DNA from: Hydrogenophaga crocea
GTDB lineage: Bacteria > Pseudomonadota > Gammaproteobacteria > Burkholderiales > Burkholderiaceae_C
NCBI RefSeq assembly: GCF_011388215.1
Contig: NZ_CP049989.1
Location: 3,286,001-3,350,000 of the forward strand
DNA length: 64,000 nt
Direction: 5' to 3'
The notes under the pieces were generated by a model, which made no database searches, was not told where the DNA came from, and saw nothing but the letters and a program-made list of their open reading frames with translations. The translations under genes and the position numbers were made by a program. Positions 17,920 to 26,092 of the stretch are shown here, piece by piece (position 1 is the stretch's first letter; each line of letters begins with the position of its first letter).

Positions 17920-19187
17920 GCCGAAGGACCTTCCATGTGGGCGCGGTAAGCCTTCCAGAAGCCACGCACCGAGGCTTCGGTGGTGCGGCTGGTCTGCGTG
18001 TGCACGCTCTCGCCACCCATTTCCACCACGGCGTTGTCGTCTTGCGCGGTGGCAATGCCTCGTTGCACGAAGCCGCCCACCGCGCCGTCTTCCATCGAGA
18101 CGAAGCCCGCCGGCCCGATCAGGTTGCTCTGCTTGTGGCGCATGGTGCGCAGCTCGGGGGTGTCATCGGCGAAGCCGAGGTAGGTCCAGTTGAGGGCGGT
18201 GCTGTCCACACCTTCGGGCAGCACCTGGCGCACGGCGATGGTGTTCTGGATCTGCGCGAGCACGAAGCCCGGGAACACCGAGAGGATCTGCAGCGTCACG
18301 CCGTCGCCGAACTCGTCCACGCCCTTGAGCAGGCTGGTGTCGGCCAGACGGAAGTCGTCCTTCTCGGATCGCAGCTCTTCCTTGTCGTAGTCCTGGCCCT
18401 TGTCGCTGCCCGGGTCGATGGCGGAGAAGCTGATGTGGTTGCCGCCGCACTCGCTGACCACCACGCCGCCTTTCTGCGACAGCCGGTTGAGGCGGAAAGT
18501 CGTGAAGAACACGTGCAGCAGGCTGGCGTGGTAGGTGTCGCGCACGTTCTCCACGTAGAGCTTCCAGTTGTTGGGCAGGGTCTGCTTGAAGCGGCCCAGC
18601 ACCTCCACCGGCTTGTGCAGCACCCGGGCGATGCCGCGCGCGATCTCGGGACCGAGGTAGTCCTCGAGGTCGGGCACGTCCTCGCTGGCGCTGCCGAACA
18701 CCAGGCCGCAGTAGACGGCCGTGCGCAGCTTGCGCGGGCTGTGACTCTTCATGCAGAAGGACGGGTCCATGCCGCCCTGGCCGTTGACGCCGTTCTGGAA
18801 GGCGATGCCCTTGAGGTTGCCCTGGCAGTCGTAGCGCCACGCGTGGTAGACGCACTGGAAGTCCGTGGCGTGGCCACTGTCTTCCAGCACGATGAGTGCG
18901 CCGCGGTGCGAGCAACGGTTCTCGAAGGCGTAGATCTCGCCGTCGGTGTCGCGCGCCACGACCACCGGCATGCGCCCGAGGAAGGTGGTGCGGAAGTCAC
19001 CGGGCTGGGGCAGCTCGGCTTCCAGGCAGAGGTAGTTCCAGGTCACGCCTTCGAAGATGCGTTGCTGCTCGGCGGTGGCCAGGTCTTGGTCCTGGTACAC
19101 GCGGTAGGGGATGCGCGTGAGCGAGGGAGAGGGCCAGAACCGCAGCGGGGCTGGGTCTGGGGTGCTGGCGGGATGGGGGGCATTCAT
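17916..19187 (-). CDS. tphA2: Rieske dioxygenase alpha subunit, terephthalate 1,2-dioxygenase-like (TphA2-like)
   Basis: 423 residues. The Rieske cluster ligands are C92/H94 (ENRCSHRGA) and C112/H115 (CVYHAW). The mononuclear iron site is in [13 protein letters not shown] with H220 and H225. Long stretches (RPPHKP-type loop, [41 protein letters not shown]) follow Comamonas TphA2 closely, more than NagG or AndAc. It would dihydroxylate terephthalate or a related para-substituted benzoate. ATG 19187 (MNAPHP) is preferred because upstream sequence is the divergent promoter with two perfect palindromes. First gene of the leftward operon. Confidence 0.88.
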   Translation of the reverse strand: MNAPHPASTPDPAPLRFWPSPSLTRIPYRVYQDQDLATAEQQRIFEGVTWNYLCLEAELPQPGDFRTTFLGRMPVVVARDTDGEIYAFENRCSHRGALIVLEDSGHATDFQCVYHAWRYDCQGNLKGIAFQNGVNGQGGMDPSFCMKSHSPRKLRTAVYCGLVFGSASEDVPDLEDYLGPEIARGIARVLHKPVEVLGRFKQTLPNNWKLYVENVRDTYHASLLHVFFTTFRLNRLSQKGGVVVSECGGNHISFSAIDPGSDKGQDYDKEELRSEKDDFRLADTSLLKGVDEFGDGVTLQILSVFPGFVLAQIQNTIAVRQVLPEGVDSTALNWTYLGFADDTPELRTMRHKQSNLIGPAGFVSMEDGAVGGFVQRGIATAQDDNAVVEMGGESVHTQTSRTTEASVRGFWKAYRAHMEGPSA

Positions 19188-19195
19188 GGCGTGAG

Positions 19196-19231
19196 TGGTT
19201 CGGTTACCGAACCATTTGTCGTTCAGTGAAC
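19196..19231. promoter_or_regulatory. Two palindromic operators in the tphA2/tphR divergent region
   Basis: TGGTTCGGTTACCGAACCA (19196-19214) is a perfect 19-bp palindrome, and GTTCAGTGAAC (19221-19231) is a perfect 11-bp palindrome. Both sit just upstream of the dioxygenase start and 90-125 bp upstream of the IclR-type regulator. They are the best candidates for binding of that regulator, acting on both divergent promoters. Confidence 0.7.
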
Positions 19232-19320
19232 ACAACTGTATTTTCCCGTTTTCACGAGGTCAACGAAATCCGGTAAAGTTTTCGCATATCGAACAAGAAC
19301 AAACGGAAAGGCAGAACCGC

Positions 19321-20097
19321 ATGGACAGTGAAGTGCGCGACGGCGTCGACAAGGAATACGTGATGGGCCTGGAGAAAGGTCTGTTGCTGATCGAGGCCTT
19401 CGGGGTGAGCAACGCGCCCATGACGCTGAGCCAGGCGGCAGAAATCACCGGCCACTCGAAGGCGTCCACACGCCGCCTTTTGCTGACCCTGGTGAAGCTG
19501 GGTTACGCGCGCTGCGATGGACGAATGTTCTCTCTAGAGCCGCGAACATTGCGGCTCGTGCACGCCTACGTGCACTCCACTCCGCTCACCAAGGTCGCCC
19601 AGCCTATTCTCGAGTTCACGAGTGAGCGGGCCCGCGAGTCAGCATCGCTGGCCGTGCTGGATTCGCAGTTCGTCGTTTTTGTAGCTCGTTCAACGCGACG
19701 GAGAAGTCTTTCATTTGGGCTAGGGATTGGCGCGCGCCTGCCAGCCTACTGCTCGGCCACAGGACGGGTACTAATGTCCTCTCTCAGTGATGTGGAGATC
19801 ACCTACCGGCTTGGGCGTATGGCAAGACCAGCACTCACACCCCACACCAAGACCGAGCCGGAAGCGATCCTTGAAGACATACGCTGGATTCGAAAGTACG
19901 GCTTCTCTGTCAATGATCAAGAGTTAGAGTTGGGTTTGCGATCGATCGCGGTACCTATACGCAATGGGAGTGGTGAATTGGTCGCTGCAATCAGCCTATC
20001 GGTTACGACATCGCGCATGTCACTGGACGACATGGTGAACAAGTTGCTTCCTGAGCTTGAGGTCGCACGGCGTACATTCGAATCTCAACTGTCATGA
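19321..20097 (+). CDS. tphR: IclR-family transcriptional regulator (TphR-like) of the catabolic operon
   Basis: 258 residues. An N-terminal winged HTH (MTLSQAAEITGHSKASTRR, residues about 35-55) is followed by the IclR effector-binding domain (GIGARLPAYCSATGRVLMSS, SVNDQELELGLRSIAVPI). The Pca/Pob/Tph branch of IclR regulators controls aromatic-acid pathways, usually as substrate-responsive activators. It is transcribed divergently from the oxygenase genes, as in Comamonas tph clusters. ATG 19321 has GGAAAGG upstream; an in-frame extension to 19195 would run over the operators and is rejected. The 3' half is slightly lower in GC than the operon. Confidence 0.85.
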   Translation: MDSEVRDGVDKEYVMGLEKGLLLIEAFGVSNAPMTLSQAAEITGHSKASTRRLLLTLVKLGYARCDGRMFSLEPRTLRLVHAYVHSTPLTKVAQPILEFTSERARESASLAVLDSQFVVFVARSTRRRSLSFGLGIGARLPAYCSATGRVLMSSLSDVEITYRLGRMARPALTPHTKTEPEAILEDIRWIRKYGFSVNDQELELGLRSIAVPIRNGSGELVAAISLSVTTSRMSLDDMVNKLLPELEVARRTFESQLS

Positions 20098-20628
20098 TCT
20101 TCTAGAGCAAGACTCGTTACTCAGTTCACCGCAAGACGCTCCACAACATATACCCCTTCTCGCTCCCGAGCAGAGGTGGCTAGTTCAATGAACTGAGGCT
20201 TTGCCGCTGATGTTGTCTCCAACCGGTCGCAAAATCGGAACGTCCGAAGATGACGGACCGGCACCCCACACTGAACCCCTTACCGTCAGCAGCGGTCTTT
20301 CCGCGCAGAGAGCACGATGCCTGCAGCAACGGCACTTATTCGACCTGAGGTCGCTCAGCTAACCGCGTCCGGAGTACGAGGCGGGCTCCGAATTTCCCAG
20401 GTGCGGGGATCGAAGAGGCGCGGCTCGCTGATTGCGCGACTGCTCGTAGCCGCGGATTGGCGCACCGCGGGCGCCACATGGCGCCGGGGGGTCACCGCAG
20501 CCGCACTGCTAGATCCTCGATGCGCCTCGTTGGTGCGAGTCCGATGAACCCCTCACCGGCATCAGCTCGCTAGTGCCGCTGGGCCACTACGCCTTCGCGG
20601 CGCGTGATGCGTACACGGCCAATAGTGA
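20098..20628. other. 530 bp without a recognisable gene
   Basis: Lies between the convergent IclR and HMG-CoA-lyase-like genes. A 76-codon open frame at 20317-20547 has no domain or ribosome site. Two short similar stretches (AACCCCTTACCG near 20274, AACCCCTCACCG near 20549) are visible, of unknown meaning. No clear terminator. Confidence 0.45.
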
Positions 20629-21579
20629 CTATCCGCTAGGCTTCCGAAGGCCTTCCGGCACCGGATAGCGACGCGTGGACAGGCCTGCCTTCATGACCTG
20701 GCCGGGGACGTCGTGCTCCACGATCTGCGCGATGCGGCGCGAGCAGGCGATCAACGCTTCCAGATAGACGCCGGTGTCGAAGCCCATCGCTTCGAACATG
20801 TGCACCATGTCCTCGGTGCAAACGTTGCCACTGGCGCCCGGAGCGAACGGACACCCGCCGAGCCCGGCGATCGAGGAGTCGAAGCGAATGATCCCTGCCT
20901 GCAACGCCGCCAGGGCATTGGCGAGTCCCATTCCGCGCGTGTTGTGGAAATGCGCGGCGAGCTCGACCTCGGGCCAGCGCTCCACCACACGCGCGCAAAG
21001 CTCATACACTTGGCGCGGGTGGGCCATGCCAGTGGTATCACACAGCGTCAGTCGCCTGATGCCGAGGTGAACGATCTGCTCCACCAGGCCGAGCACGCGC
21101 TCTGGCGGCACCTCGCCATCGAAGGGACAACCGAAGGCGGTGGAAAGGGAGGCGCAAAGGGCGACCCTACTGTCCACGACAGCGGCGATTTCGCGGAACT
21201 GCTCCAGCGACTGCTCCGGTGTCATCCGCAGGTTGGCCAGACCGTGCGTCTCGCTGGACGACATCACCAGGTTGAATTCATCCAGCCGGGTCATCAGCGC
21301 GCGGCGGGCGCCGCGAACATTGGGCACCAGCGCCGTGAATTCGACACCGGGAACGCGCTCGATGCGCGCGAGCACCTCCTCGGCATCAGCCAGGGACGGG
21401 ATCGCCTTTGGCGAGGTGAAGGAGGTCACCTCGAGCTTGGCCAGGCCGGTGCGACCAAGCGCATTGATCAGATCGACCTTGGTGTCGGTGGGCACGAAGA
21501 TGGGTTCGTTCTGGAAGCCGTCACGAACCGAGACCTCCTGGATGTAGAGCCGCCGGGGGCTGGGCAGCAGCGCCGTCAT
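20629..21579 (-). CDS. Hydroxymethylglutaryl-CoA lyase-like aldolase
   Basis: 316 residues of the HMGL-like TIM-barrel family. The N-terminal substrate/metal motif is EVSVRDGFQNE. The metal-binding AHFHNTRGMGLANALAAL and the catalytic-Cys loop GLGGCPFAPGASGN are present, all conserved in active HMG-CoA lyases. It would cleave a 3-hydroxy-3-methyl- or related hydroxyacyl-CoA. It overlaps the CoA-transferase fragment by 4 bp, so the two once formed an operon of CoA activation followed by cleavage. With the transferase destroyed by IS66 its own promoter is probably lost. Substrate not known. Confidence 0.88.
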   Translation of the reverse strand: MTALLPSPRRLYIQEVSVRDGFQNEPIFVPTDTKVDLINALGRTGLAKLEVTSFTSPKAIPSLADAEEVLARIERVPGVEFTALVPNVRGARRALMTRLDEFNLVMSSSETHGLANLRMTPEQSLEQFREIAAVVDSRVALCASLSTAFGCPFDGEVPPERVLGLVEQIVHLGIRRLTLCDTTGMAHPRQVYELCARVVERWPEVELAAHFHNTRGMGLANALAALQAGIIRFDSSIAGLGGCPFAPGASGNVCTEDMVHMFEAMGFDTGVYLEALIACSRRIAQIVEHDVPGQVMKAGLSTRRYPVPEGLRKPSG

Positions 21580-21876
21580 CGAGCGCTCCCGGCCACGACC
21601 CCGCGACGCTTCAGCTCGCTGATCTGCTGCGCACTCAGGCCTATTTCCGCCAGTACTGCATCGGTGTCCTGTCCCAGTGCCGGCGCACTACATCGATGCT
21701 CACCCGGTGTGCGGGACAGTTTGGGAACGATGCCCGGAACGGAAAGCTGGGTTCCATCCTCCATCCGAACCGTGTCCAGCATGCCGCGTGCACGGTAGTG
21801 CGGATCCGCCGCAATGTCGGCGATCGTGTAGATCCGTCCCGCCGGCACGCCGGCGCGATCCAGCGCCGCGAGAACT
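21576..21876 (-). pseudogene. CaiB/BaiF-type CoA-transferase, C-terminal 100 codons only, cut by IS66
   Basis: The frame reads VLAALDRAGVPAGRIYTIAD and on to the natural stop, the typical C-terminal part of family III CoA-transferases of about 400 residues. The reading is interrupted exactly where the IS66 terminal repeat begins (21877). The N-terminal three quarters are not found on the far side of the element. A short GTG-started product of 90 residues would lack the active-site Asp and cannot be functional. Confidence 0.8.
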
Positions 21877-21896
21877 GTAAGCGTCCGGCAATCCCA
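21877..21896. repeat. IS66 left terminal inverted repeat
   Basis: GTAAGCGTCCGGCAATCCCA. Begins with the family-typical GTAAGCG and sits 58 bp before tnpA. No matching right-hand copy was found. Confidence 0.75.
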
Positions 21897-21934
21897 TCTT
21901 GAGATAGACCCAGTGTCGAGGCATCGTGTGCACG

Positions 21935-22330
21935 ATGAACATCACGCACACTATGGCGAACGACACGATCGCCCAGCGCCCCAAGCGGCACTACTACTCC
22001 CCGGAACTTAAAGGCCAGATCGTGGCCGAATGCCAGGTCTCCGGCGCGTCAGTGGCCGGCGTAGCGCTTGCACACGGAATCAACGCCAACATCGTTCATC
22101 GCTGGATGCGCGAGCAAGCAGACTCCCTGTTGCCAGCGCCCCGGAATGAGTTCGTTGCGCTGAATCTGCCTCCACCAGTTGAACAGCTCCCAGCAACCGA
22201 GACCAGCTCGCCGCCCGTGTCGCGTGCGATTCGCGTTGATGTTCGGCGCAGCGCCAGCGTAGTCACCGTGAACTGGCCCCTGGAAGATGCAGCGTCATGT
22301 GCAGCGTGGCTGCGCGACTGGCTCCGATGA
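21935..22330 (+). CDS. tnpA: IS66 TnpA (HTH) protein
   Basis: 131 residues. An N-terminal IS3/IS66-type HTH (HYYSPELKGQIVAECQVSG, then INANIVHRWMRE) is followed by a variable linker and a C-terminal part with VDVRRSASVVTVNWPLED, typical of IS66 OrfA. It is an accessory DNA-binding protein needed for transposition. ATG 21935 is taken; an in-frame GTG lies 9 bp upstream. Its stop overlaps the tnpB start. Confidence 0.85.
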   Translation: MNITHTMANDTIAQRPKRHYYSPELKGQIVAECQVSGASVAGVALAHGINANIVHRWMREQADSLLPAPRNEFVALNLPPPVEQLPATETSSPPVSRAIRVDVRRSASVVTVNWPLEDAASCAAWLRDWLR

Positions 22331-22659
22331 TCCGCATTGATGCGCTGTGGCTCTCCACCGAGCCGCTGGACATGCGAGCAGGCACCGAGACGGCGCTCGC
22401 CCGGGTAGTGGCTGTCTTTGGCGCAGCGCGCCCACACCACGCCTATCTGTTCGCCAATCGACGAGCCAACCGCATGAAGGTGCTGGTGCACGACGGCATC
22501 GGTGTCTGGCTGGCGGCCCGGCGCCTGAATAGCGGCAAGTTCGTCTGGCCGCGCGATGCCGCCACCACCGCCACACTCAGCCGAACGCAGTTCGATGCGC
22601 TCGTGCTGGGCCTGCCCTGGAAGAACGTCGGCGAGGCTGGAGTCATCACTGTACTTTGA
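22327..22659 (+). CDS. tnpB: IS66 TnpB protein
   Basis: 110 residues with the IS66 Orf2 signature (EPLDMRAGTETALARV, AYLFANRRANRMKVLVHDG, GVWLAARRL). It is required for transposition with TnpA and TnpC; the molecular role is poorly known. ATG 22327 overlaps the tnpA stop (ATGA), the normal IS66 coupling. Confidence 0.88.
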   Translation: MIRIDALWLSTEPLDMRAGTETALARVVAVFGAARPHHAYLFANRRANRMKVLVHDGIGVWLAARRLNSGKFVWPRDAATTATLSRTQFDALVLGLPWKNVGEAGVITVL

Positions 22660-22711
22660 GTGCTCCGGTCGTTGGCCAGGCAATCAGCGCTTGCACCGAT
22701 GCGCGAATGTG

Positions 22712-24286
22712 ATGTTAGCCGCATCATCTTCTCCCGTGATCACCGCAGACCACCTTGACACCCTGGAGCCGCAGCAGATGCGAGCGGCCCTGCTGTCGTT
22801 GATGGGTGAGCTGGCCGAGCGAGACGGCGTGATCGCACGCCAGGGCCAAGAGGCGGTCTTCAAGCAGGCGCAGATCGACAAGCTCACGCACGAGAACGCA
22901 CTGCTCAAGCGCATGAAGTTCGCCGCACAGTCGGAGCGCTTCAGCGCCGAGCAGAAGAGCCTGCTCGATGAATCGCTGGATGAGGACCTGCAGGCGGTGG
23001 CCGATGAGATCGAGCAGGCCACGCCGCCAGTGGCAGGCCGCCAAGACAAGCAAGTCACCAAACGCGCACCCCTGCCGGCCAACCTGTCGCGGCGCGAGAT
23101 CCGCCACGAGCCCGAGTCCACCACCTGCGCCTGCGGTTGCCAGATGAAGCGCATCGGCGAGGACGTGGCCGAGAAGCTGGACTACGCGCCCGGCGTGTTC
23201 ACGGTGGAGCGCCACATCCGGGGCAAGTGGGCCTGTGCCCAGTGCGAGACGATTCACCAGGTGCCTGTCGATCCTCACATCATCGACAAAGGCATCCCTA
23301 CCACTGGGCTACTGGCGCAAGTGCTGGTGGCCAAGTACGCCGACCACCTGCCGCTGTACCGCCAGGAAGCGATCTTCGGCCGCGCCGGCCTAGCCATCCC
23401 CCGCTCCACGCTGGCGCAATGGGTGGGCTCGTGTGGCGTGCAGTTGCAGCCACTGGTTGACGCCATGAGGACAGAGCTGCTGCAGCGCCGCGTGCTGCAT
23501 GCCGACGAGACGCCGGTGTCCATGCTCAAGCCGGGCAACGGCAAGGCGCACCGGGCGTACCTATGGGCCTATGCCACGGGCGCCTTCGAGAACATCAAGG
23601 CGGTCGTCTACGACTTCTGCGAATCGCGCTCGGGCGAACACGCCCGGCGCTTCCTGGGCGACTGGAGAGGCAGCCTCACCTGTGACGACTTCAGCGGCTA
23701 CAAGGCCTTGATCGCAAGTGGTGTGACCGAGGTCGGCTGCCTGGCGCACGCGCGGCGCAAGTTCTTCGATTTGCACGCGGCGAACCAAAGCCAGATCGCC
23801 GAGGTCGCGCTGCAGCAGTTCGCGCGGGTCTACGAGATCGAGCGTGAGGTCAAGGAGATTGCGACCGATCAGCGCCAAACCATCCGGCAACAACAAACGA
23901 AGCCGCTGCTTGATGCCTTGCACCAGTGGATGGTGCTGCAACGCCAGAAGGTGCCGGAAGGCTCGGCAAGCGCCAAAGCGCTGGACTACAGCTTGCGGCG
24001 CTGGGAGGCTTTGACCCGGTTCGTCGATGACGGACAGCTGCCCGTGGACAACAACTGGATCGAGAACCAGATTCGGCCGATTGCCATTGGCCGCAACAAC
24101 TGGCTCTTTGCGGGCAGCCTACGAGCTGGTCAGAGGGCAGCAGCCGTCATGACGCTCATCCAGTCAGCACGACTCAATGGGCATGATCCCTATGCGTATC
24201 TCAAGGACGTTTTGGCTCGCTTGCCGACGCAACGGGTTAGCCTGGTTCACGAGTTGCTACCGCATCGTTGGTTCGCACCGAGCTGA
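22712..24286 (+). CDS. tnpC: IS66 TnpC transposase (DDE)
   Basis: 524 residues, full length. An N-terminal leucine-zipper/coiled coil (about 20-85) is followed by a zinc-finger-like CACGCQ with a later CAQC, and then the DDE catalytic domain with HADETPVSM, CDDFSGYKAL, CLAHARRKFFDLH and DNNWIENQIRPIAIGR. It ends LLPHRWFAPS as usual. It cuts and joins the element ends. The protein looks intact, but the element lacks its right end and so cannot move by itself. Confidence 0.92.
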   Translation: MLAASSSPVITADHLDTLEPQQMRAALLSLMGELAERDGVIARQGQEAVFKQAQIDKLTHENALLKRMKFAAQSERFSAEQKSLLDESLDEDLQAVADEIEQATPPVAGRQDKQVTKRAPLPANLSRREIRHEPESTTCACGCQMKRIGEDVAEKLDYAPGVFTVERHIRGKWACAQCETIHQVPVDPHIIDKGIPTTGLLAQVLVAKYADHLPLYRQEAIFGRAGLAIPRSTLAQWVGSCGVQLQPLVDAMRTELLQRRVLHADETPVSMLKPGNGKAHRAYLWAYATGAFENIKAVVYDFCESRSGEHARRFLGDWRGSLTCDDFSGYKALIASGVTEVGCLAHARRKFFDLHAANQSQIAEVALQQFARVYEIEREVKEIATDQRQTIRQQQTKPLLDALHQWMVLQRQKVPEGSASAKALDYSLRRWEALTRFVDDGQLPVDNNWIENQIRPIAIGRNNWLFAGSLRAGQRAAAVMTLIQSARLNGHDPYAYLKDVLARLPTQRVSLVHELLPHRWFAPS

Positions 24287-24308
24287 ATGTCGTTATTTGA
24301 GGCTCCGC

Positions 24309-24728
24309 TCAGCGAACGGTTGGCCAGCTTGCCCCAGTGGCGCTGCGCAGCGATTCAAGTGCACCGCAATCGCCAACGCATACCCCTCCCGCACAGGTAC
24401 TGCGGATGGCACGCAGTTGCTTGCGCAGCGCCTGCAACTCGGCGATTCGCTGCTCTACCAAGCGCATTTGATCGTCAAGCAAGGCATTGACCTCGTCGCA
24501 GGACATGGCGGGGTCGTCCTGCAACTGCAGCAGAGCCCGGATATCGTCGTGCGACATGTCCAGCGAGCGGCACCGAACGATGAAGGCCAACCTGTCGACA
24601 TGCTGTTGGCCATATTGCCGATAGTTGTTGGCGGCCCGCAGGGGCGCCTGCAGAAGGCCCTCTGCTTCATAAAAGCGCACCGCGGGAACGGAGCACCCTG
24701 CCAATGACGATAGTTCACCGATTTTCAT
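24309..24728 (-). CDS. cadR: MerR-family metal sensor, CadR/PbrR type
   Basis: 139 residues. A winged HTH (MKIGELSSLAGCSVPAVRFY) is followed by a long dimerisation helix and a metal-binding loop. The cysteines expected for Cd(II)/Pb(II) sensing are present: C77 in AMSCDEV and C112 in STCAGGVC, with C117 and C121 nearby. It binds between -35 and -10 of the divergent CDF gene and untwists the promoter when metal binds. It is divergent from that gene with a 55-bp shared region. Confidence 0.9.
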   Translation of the reverse strand: MKIGELSSLAGCSVPAVRFYEAEGLLQAPLRAANNYRQYGQQHVDRLAFIVRCRSLDMSHDDIRALLQLQDDPAMSCDEVNALLDDQMRLVEQRIAELQALRKQLRAIRSTCAGGVCVGDCGALESLRSATGASWPTVR

Positions 24729-24745
24729 ATTTGCCTACCTACCGC

Positions 24746-24776
24746 TTGACTCTACAGCTACTTGAGGGTTTCTAAT
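24746..24776 (+). promoter_or_regulatory. MerR-type promoter/operator with 19-bp spacer
   Basis: TTGACT (-35, 24746-24751) and TCTAAT (-10, 24771-24776) are separated by 19 bp, the over-long spacing typical of MerR-activated promoters. An imperfect dyad covers 24749-24769 (ACTCTAC ... GAGGGT). The -10 ends only 7 bp before the ATG at 24784, so the transcript would be leaderless or nearly so. Confidence 0.75.
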
Positions 24777-24783
24777 ACGGGAC

Positions 24784-25884
24784 ATGAGTACATGTCAAAG
24801 CAGTAGCTGCTCGAGCAGTTGCAATTCGCAGACGGTCGACGAGGCCCCAAGCGCCATTGCTTCCGTGGAGAGCACATTTTCAGTTCCGGGAATGGACTGC
24901 CCCTCCGAGGAGAACCTCATTCGCATGGCGCTGGGTGGTCTGACCGGGGTTGGGCCGATGACCTTCGATCTGGCCCATCGGCAGCTCCGGGTGGTGCACT
25001 CGGGCGAGCCCGCCAGGATCGCCCAGAAGCTGACGCCCCTGAACTTGGGTGCGGTTCTGCTGACAAGCGAGAGGCGCACCGAAGGCGGGCAGTGGAAGAC
25101 GCGTTTCTCCGTGCCGAAGATGGATTGCCCGTCGGAGGAGAATCTCATTCGGATGGCGCTGGCCGATGCGTCGGCTGTTGCGGCACTGGACTTCGATCTG
25201 AAGGACCGTGTACTCACCGTGCAGCATGGGGGAAGTACGCAAGAGCTGCTGGGCCGTCTCATCCCTCTCAACCTCGGCGCGCAAGTGTTGGACAGCGTGC
25301 AAAGCGACGAGTCTACGGCCCCAGACGCAGAGGGGAATGCCTCTGAGGCTCGGACCTTAAAGCTGCTGCTCGCTATCAACGGTGCGATGTTTGTCTTTGA
25401 GTTGATCGTTGGCCTGATCGCCCAGTCCACAGGTCTCATAGCGGACTCGCTTGACATGTTCGCCGATGCGGCGGTCTACGGACTGGCGCTCTATGCGGTG
25501 GGCCGCGCCGCCGCCTTGAAGATGAAGGCAGCGCACATCGCTGGTTGGTTGCAAGTCGTGCTTGCGCTTGGCGCGCTTTTGGAGGTCGTTCGGCGGGCAG
25601 TTGTGGGAAGTGAGCCGGCGTCCATGCTCATGATGAGTATCGGGCTGGTCGCATTGATCGCCAACGTCACCTGCCTGGTGCTGATCGCCAAGAAGCGGGA
25701 TCGGGGCGCCCACATGACGGCAAGCTACATTTTTTCTGCGAATGATGTGATCGCAAACGCGGGGGTGATAGTCGCTGGTGTTTTGGTCGCTTGGACGGGC
25801 TCCTCGTACCCTGACCTCGTGATTGGCGCAGTCATTGCGCTGATAGTGCTCAGCGGTGCCCGGCGCATCCTGAACCTCCGATAG
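24784..25884 (+). CDS. CDF-type cation efflux protein with Cys-rich N-terminus and two HMA-like repeats
   Basis: 366 residues. The N-terminus is Cys/Ser-rich (C4, C9, C13). Two repeats of about 75 residues follow, each with MDCPSEENLIRMAL (at about 38-51 and 113-126), resembling metal-binding HMA units. Residues about 190-366 form a six-helix cation diffusion facilitator domain with DSLDMFADAA and a membrane-5 segment SANDVIANAG. It would export Cd, Zn, Pb or a similar ion in exchange for protons, with metal captured by the N-terminal units. It is controlled by the divergent CadR. The double HMA fusion is unusual for a CDF protein. Confidence 0.85.
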   Translation: MSTCQSSSCSSSCNSQTVDEAPSAIASVESTFSVPGMDCPSEENLIRMALGGLTGVGPMTFDLAHRQLRVVHSGEPARIAQKLTPLNLGAVLLTSERRTEGGQWKTRFSVPKMDCPSEENLIRMALADASAVAALDFDLKDRVLTVQHGGSTQELLGRLIPLNLGAQVLDSVQSDESTAPDAEGNASEARTLKLLLAINGAMFVFELIVGLIAQSTGLIADSLDMFADAAVYGLALYAVGRAAALKMKAAHIAGWLQVVLALGALLEVVRRAVVGSEPASMLMMSIGLVALIANVTCLVLIAKKRDRGAHMTASYIFSANDVIANAGVIVAGVLVAWTGSSYPDLVIGAVIALIVLSGARRILNLR

Positions 25885-26092
25885 CCAATCTAGCGGCATC
25901 CCACACCGATGCCTAGCCAAGGTGGGATGGCCGGCCGCTTACATCTCAGGGCGGTGTGACCGAGCAGAAATAGCCGCGGGGCAAGCCCGCGCCGCGGTAG
26001 GCCAGCGGCTTCAGGATGAGGCTCTTCAGTTTCTGCTGCACCGCAGCATTCTAACAGTAGCGGAGTATGGGGCTACCCAGCACGCCCGTCCA

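Larger units (their letters stand above)
21877..24290 (+). mobile_element. IS66-family insertion sequence, left end intact, right end missing
   Basis: Three overlapping or closely spaced genes in the canonical IS66 order tnpA, tnpB, tnpC. The left terminus starts with GTAAGCGTCCGGCAATCCCA, the conserved IS66 GTAAGCG end. The expected inverted copy ending CGCTTAC is not found after tnpC; the sequence passes directly into the cadR gene. The element therefore lost its right end, and the target gene's other half is missing too, which points to a deletion or rearrangement after insertion. All three proteins look full length. Confidence 0.85.

Noticed and set aside
20317..20547. Small gene after the IclR regulator
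   Set aside because: No domain, no ribosome site, basic low-complexity translation.
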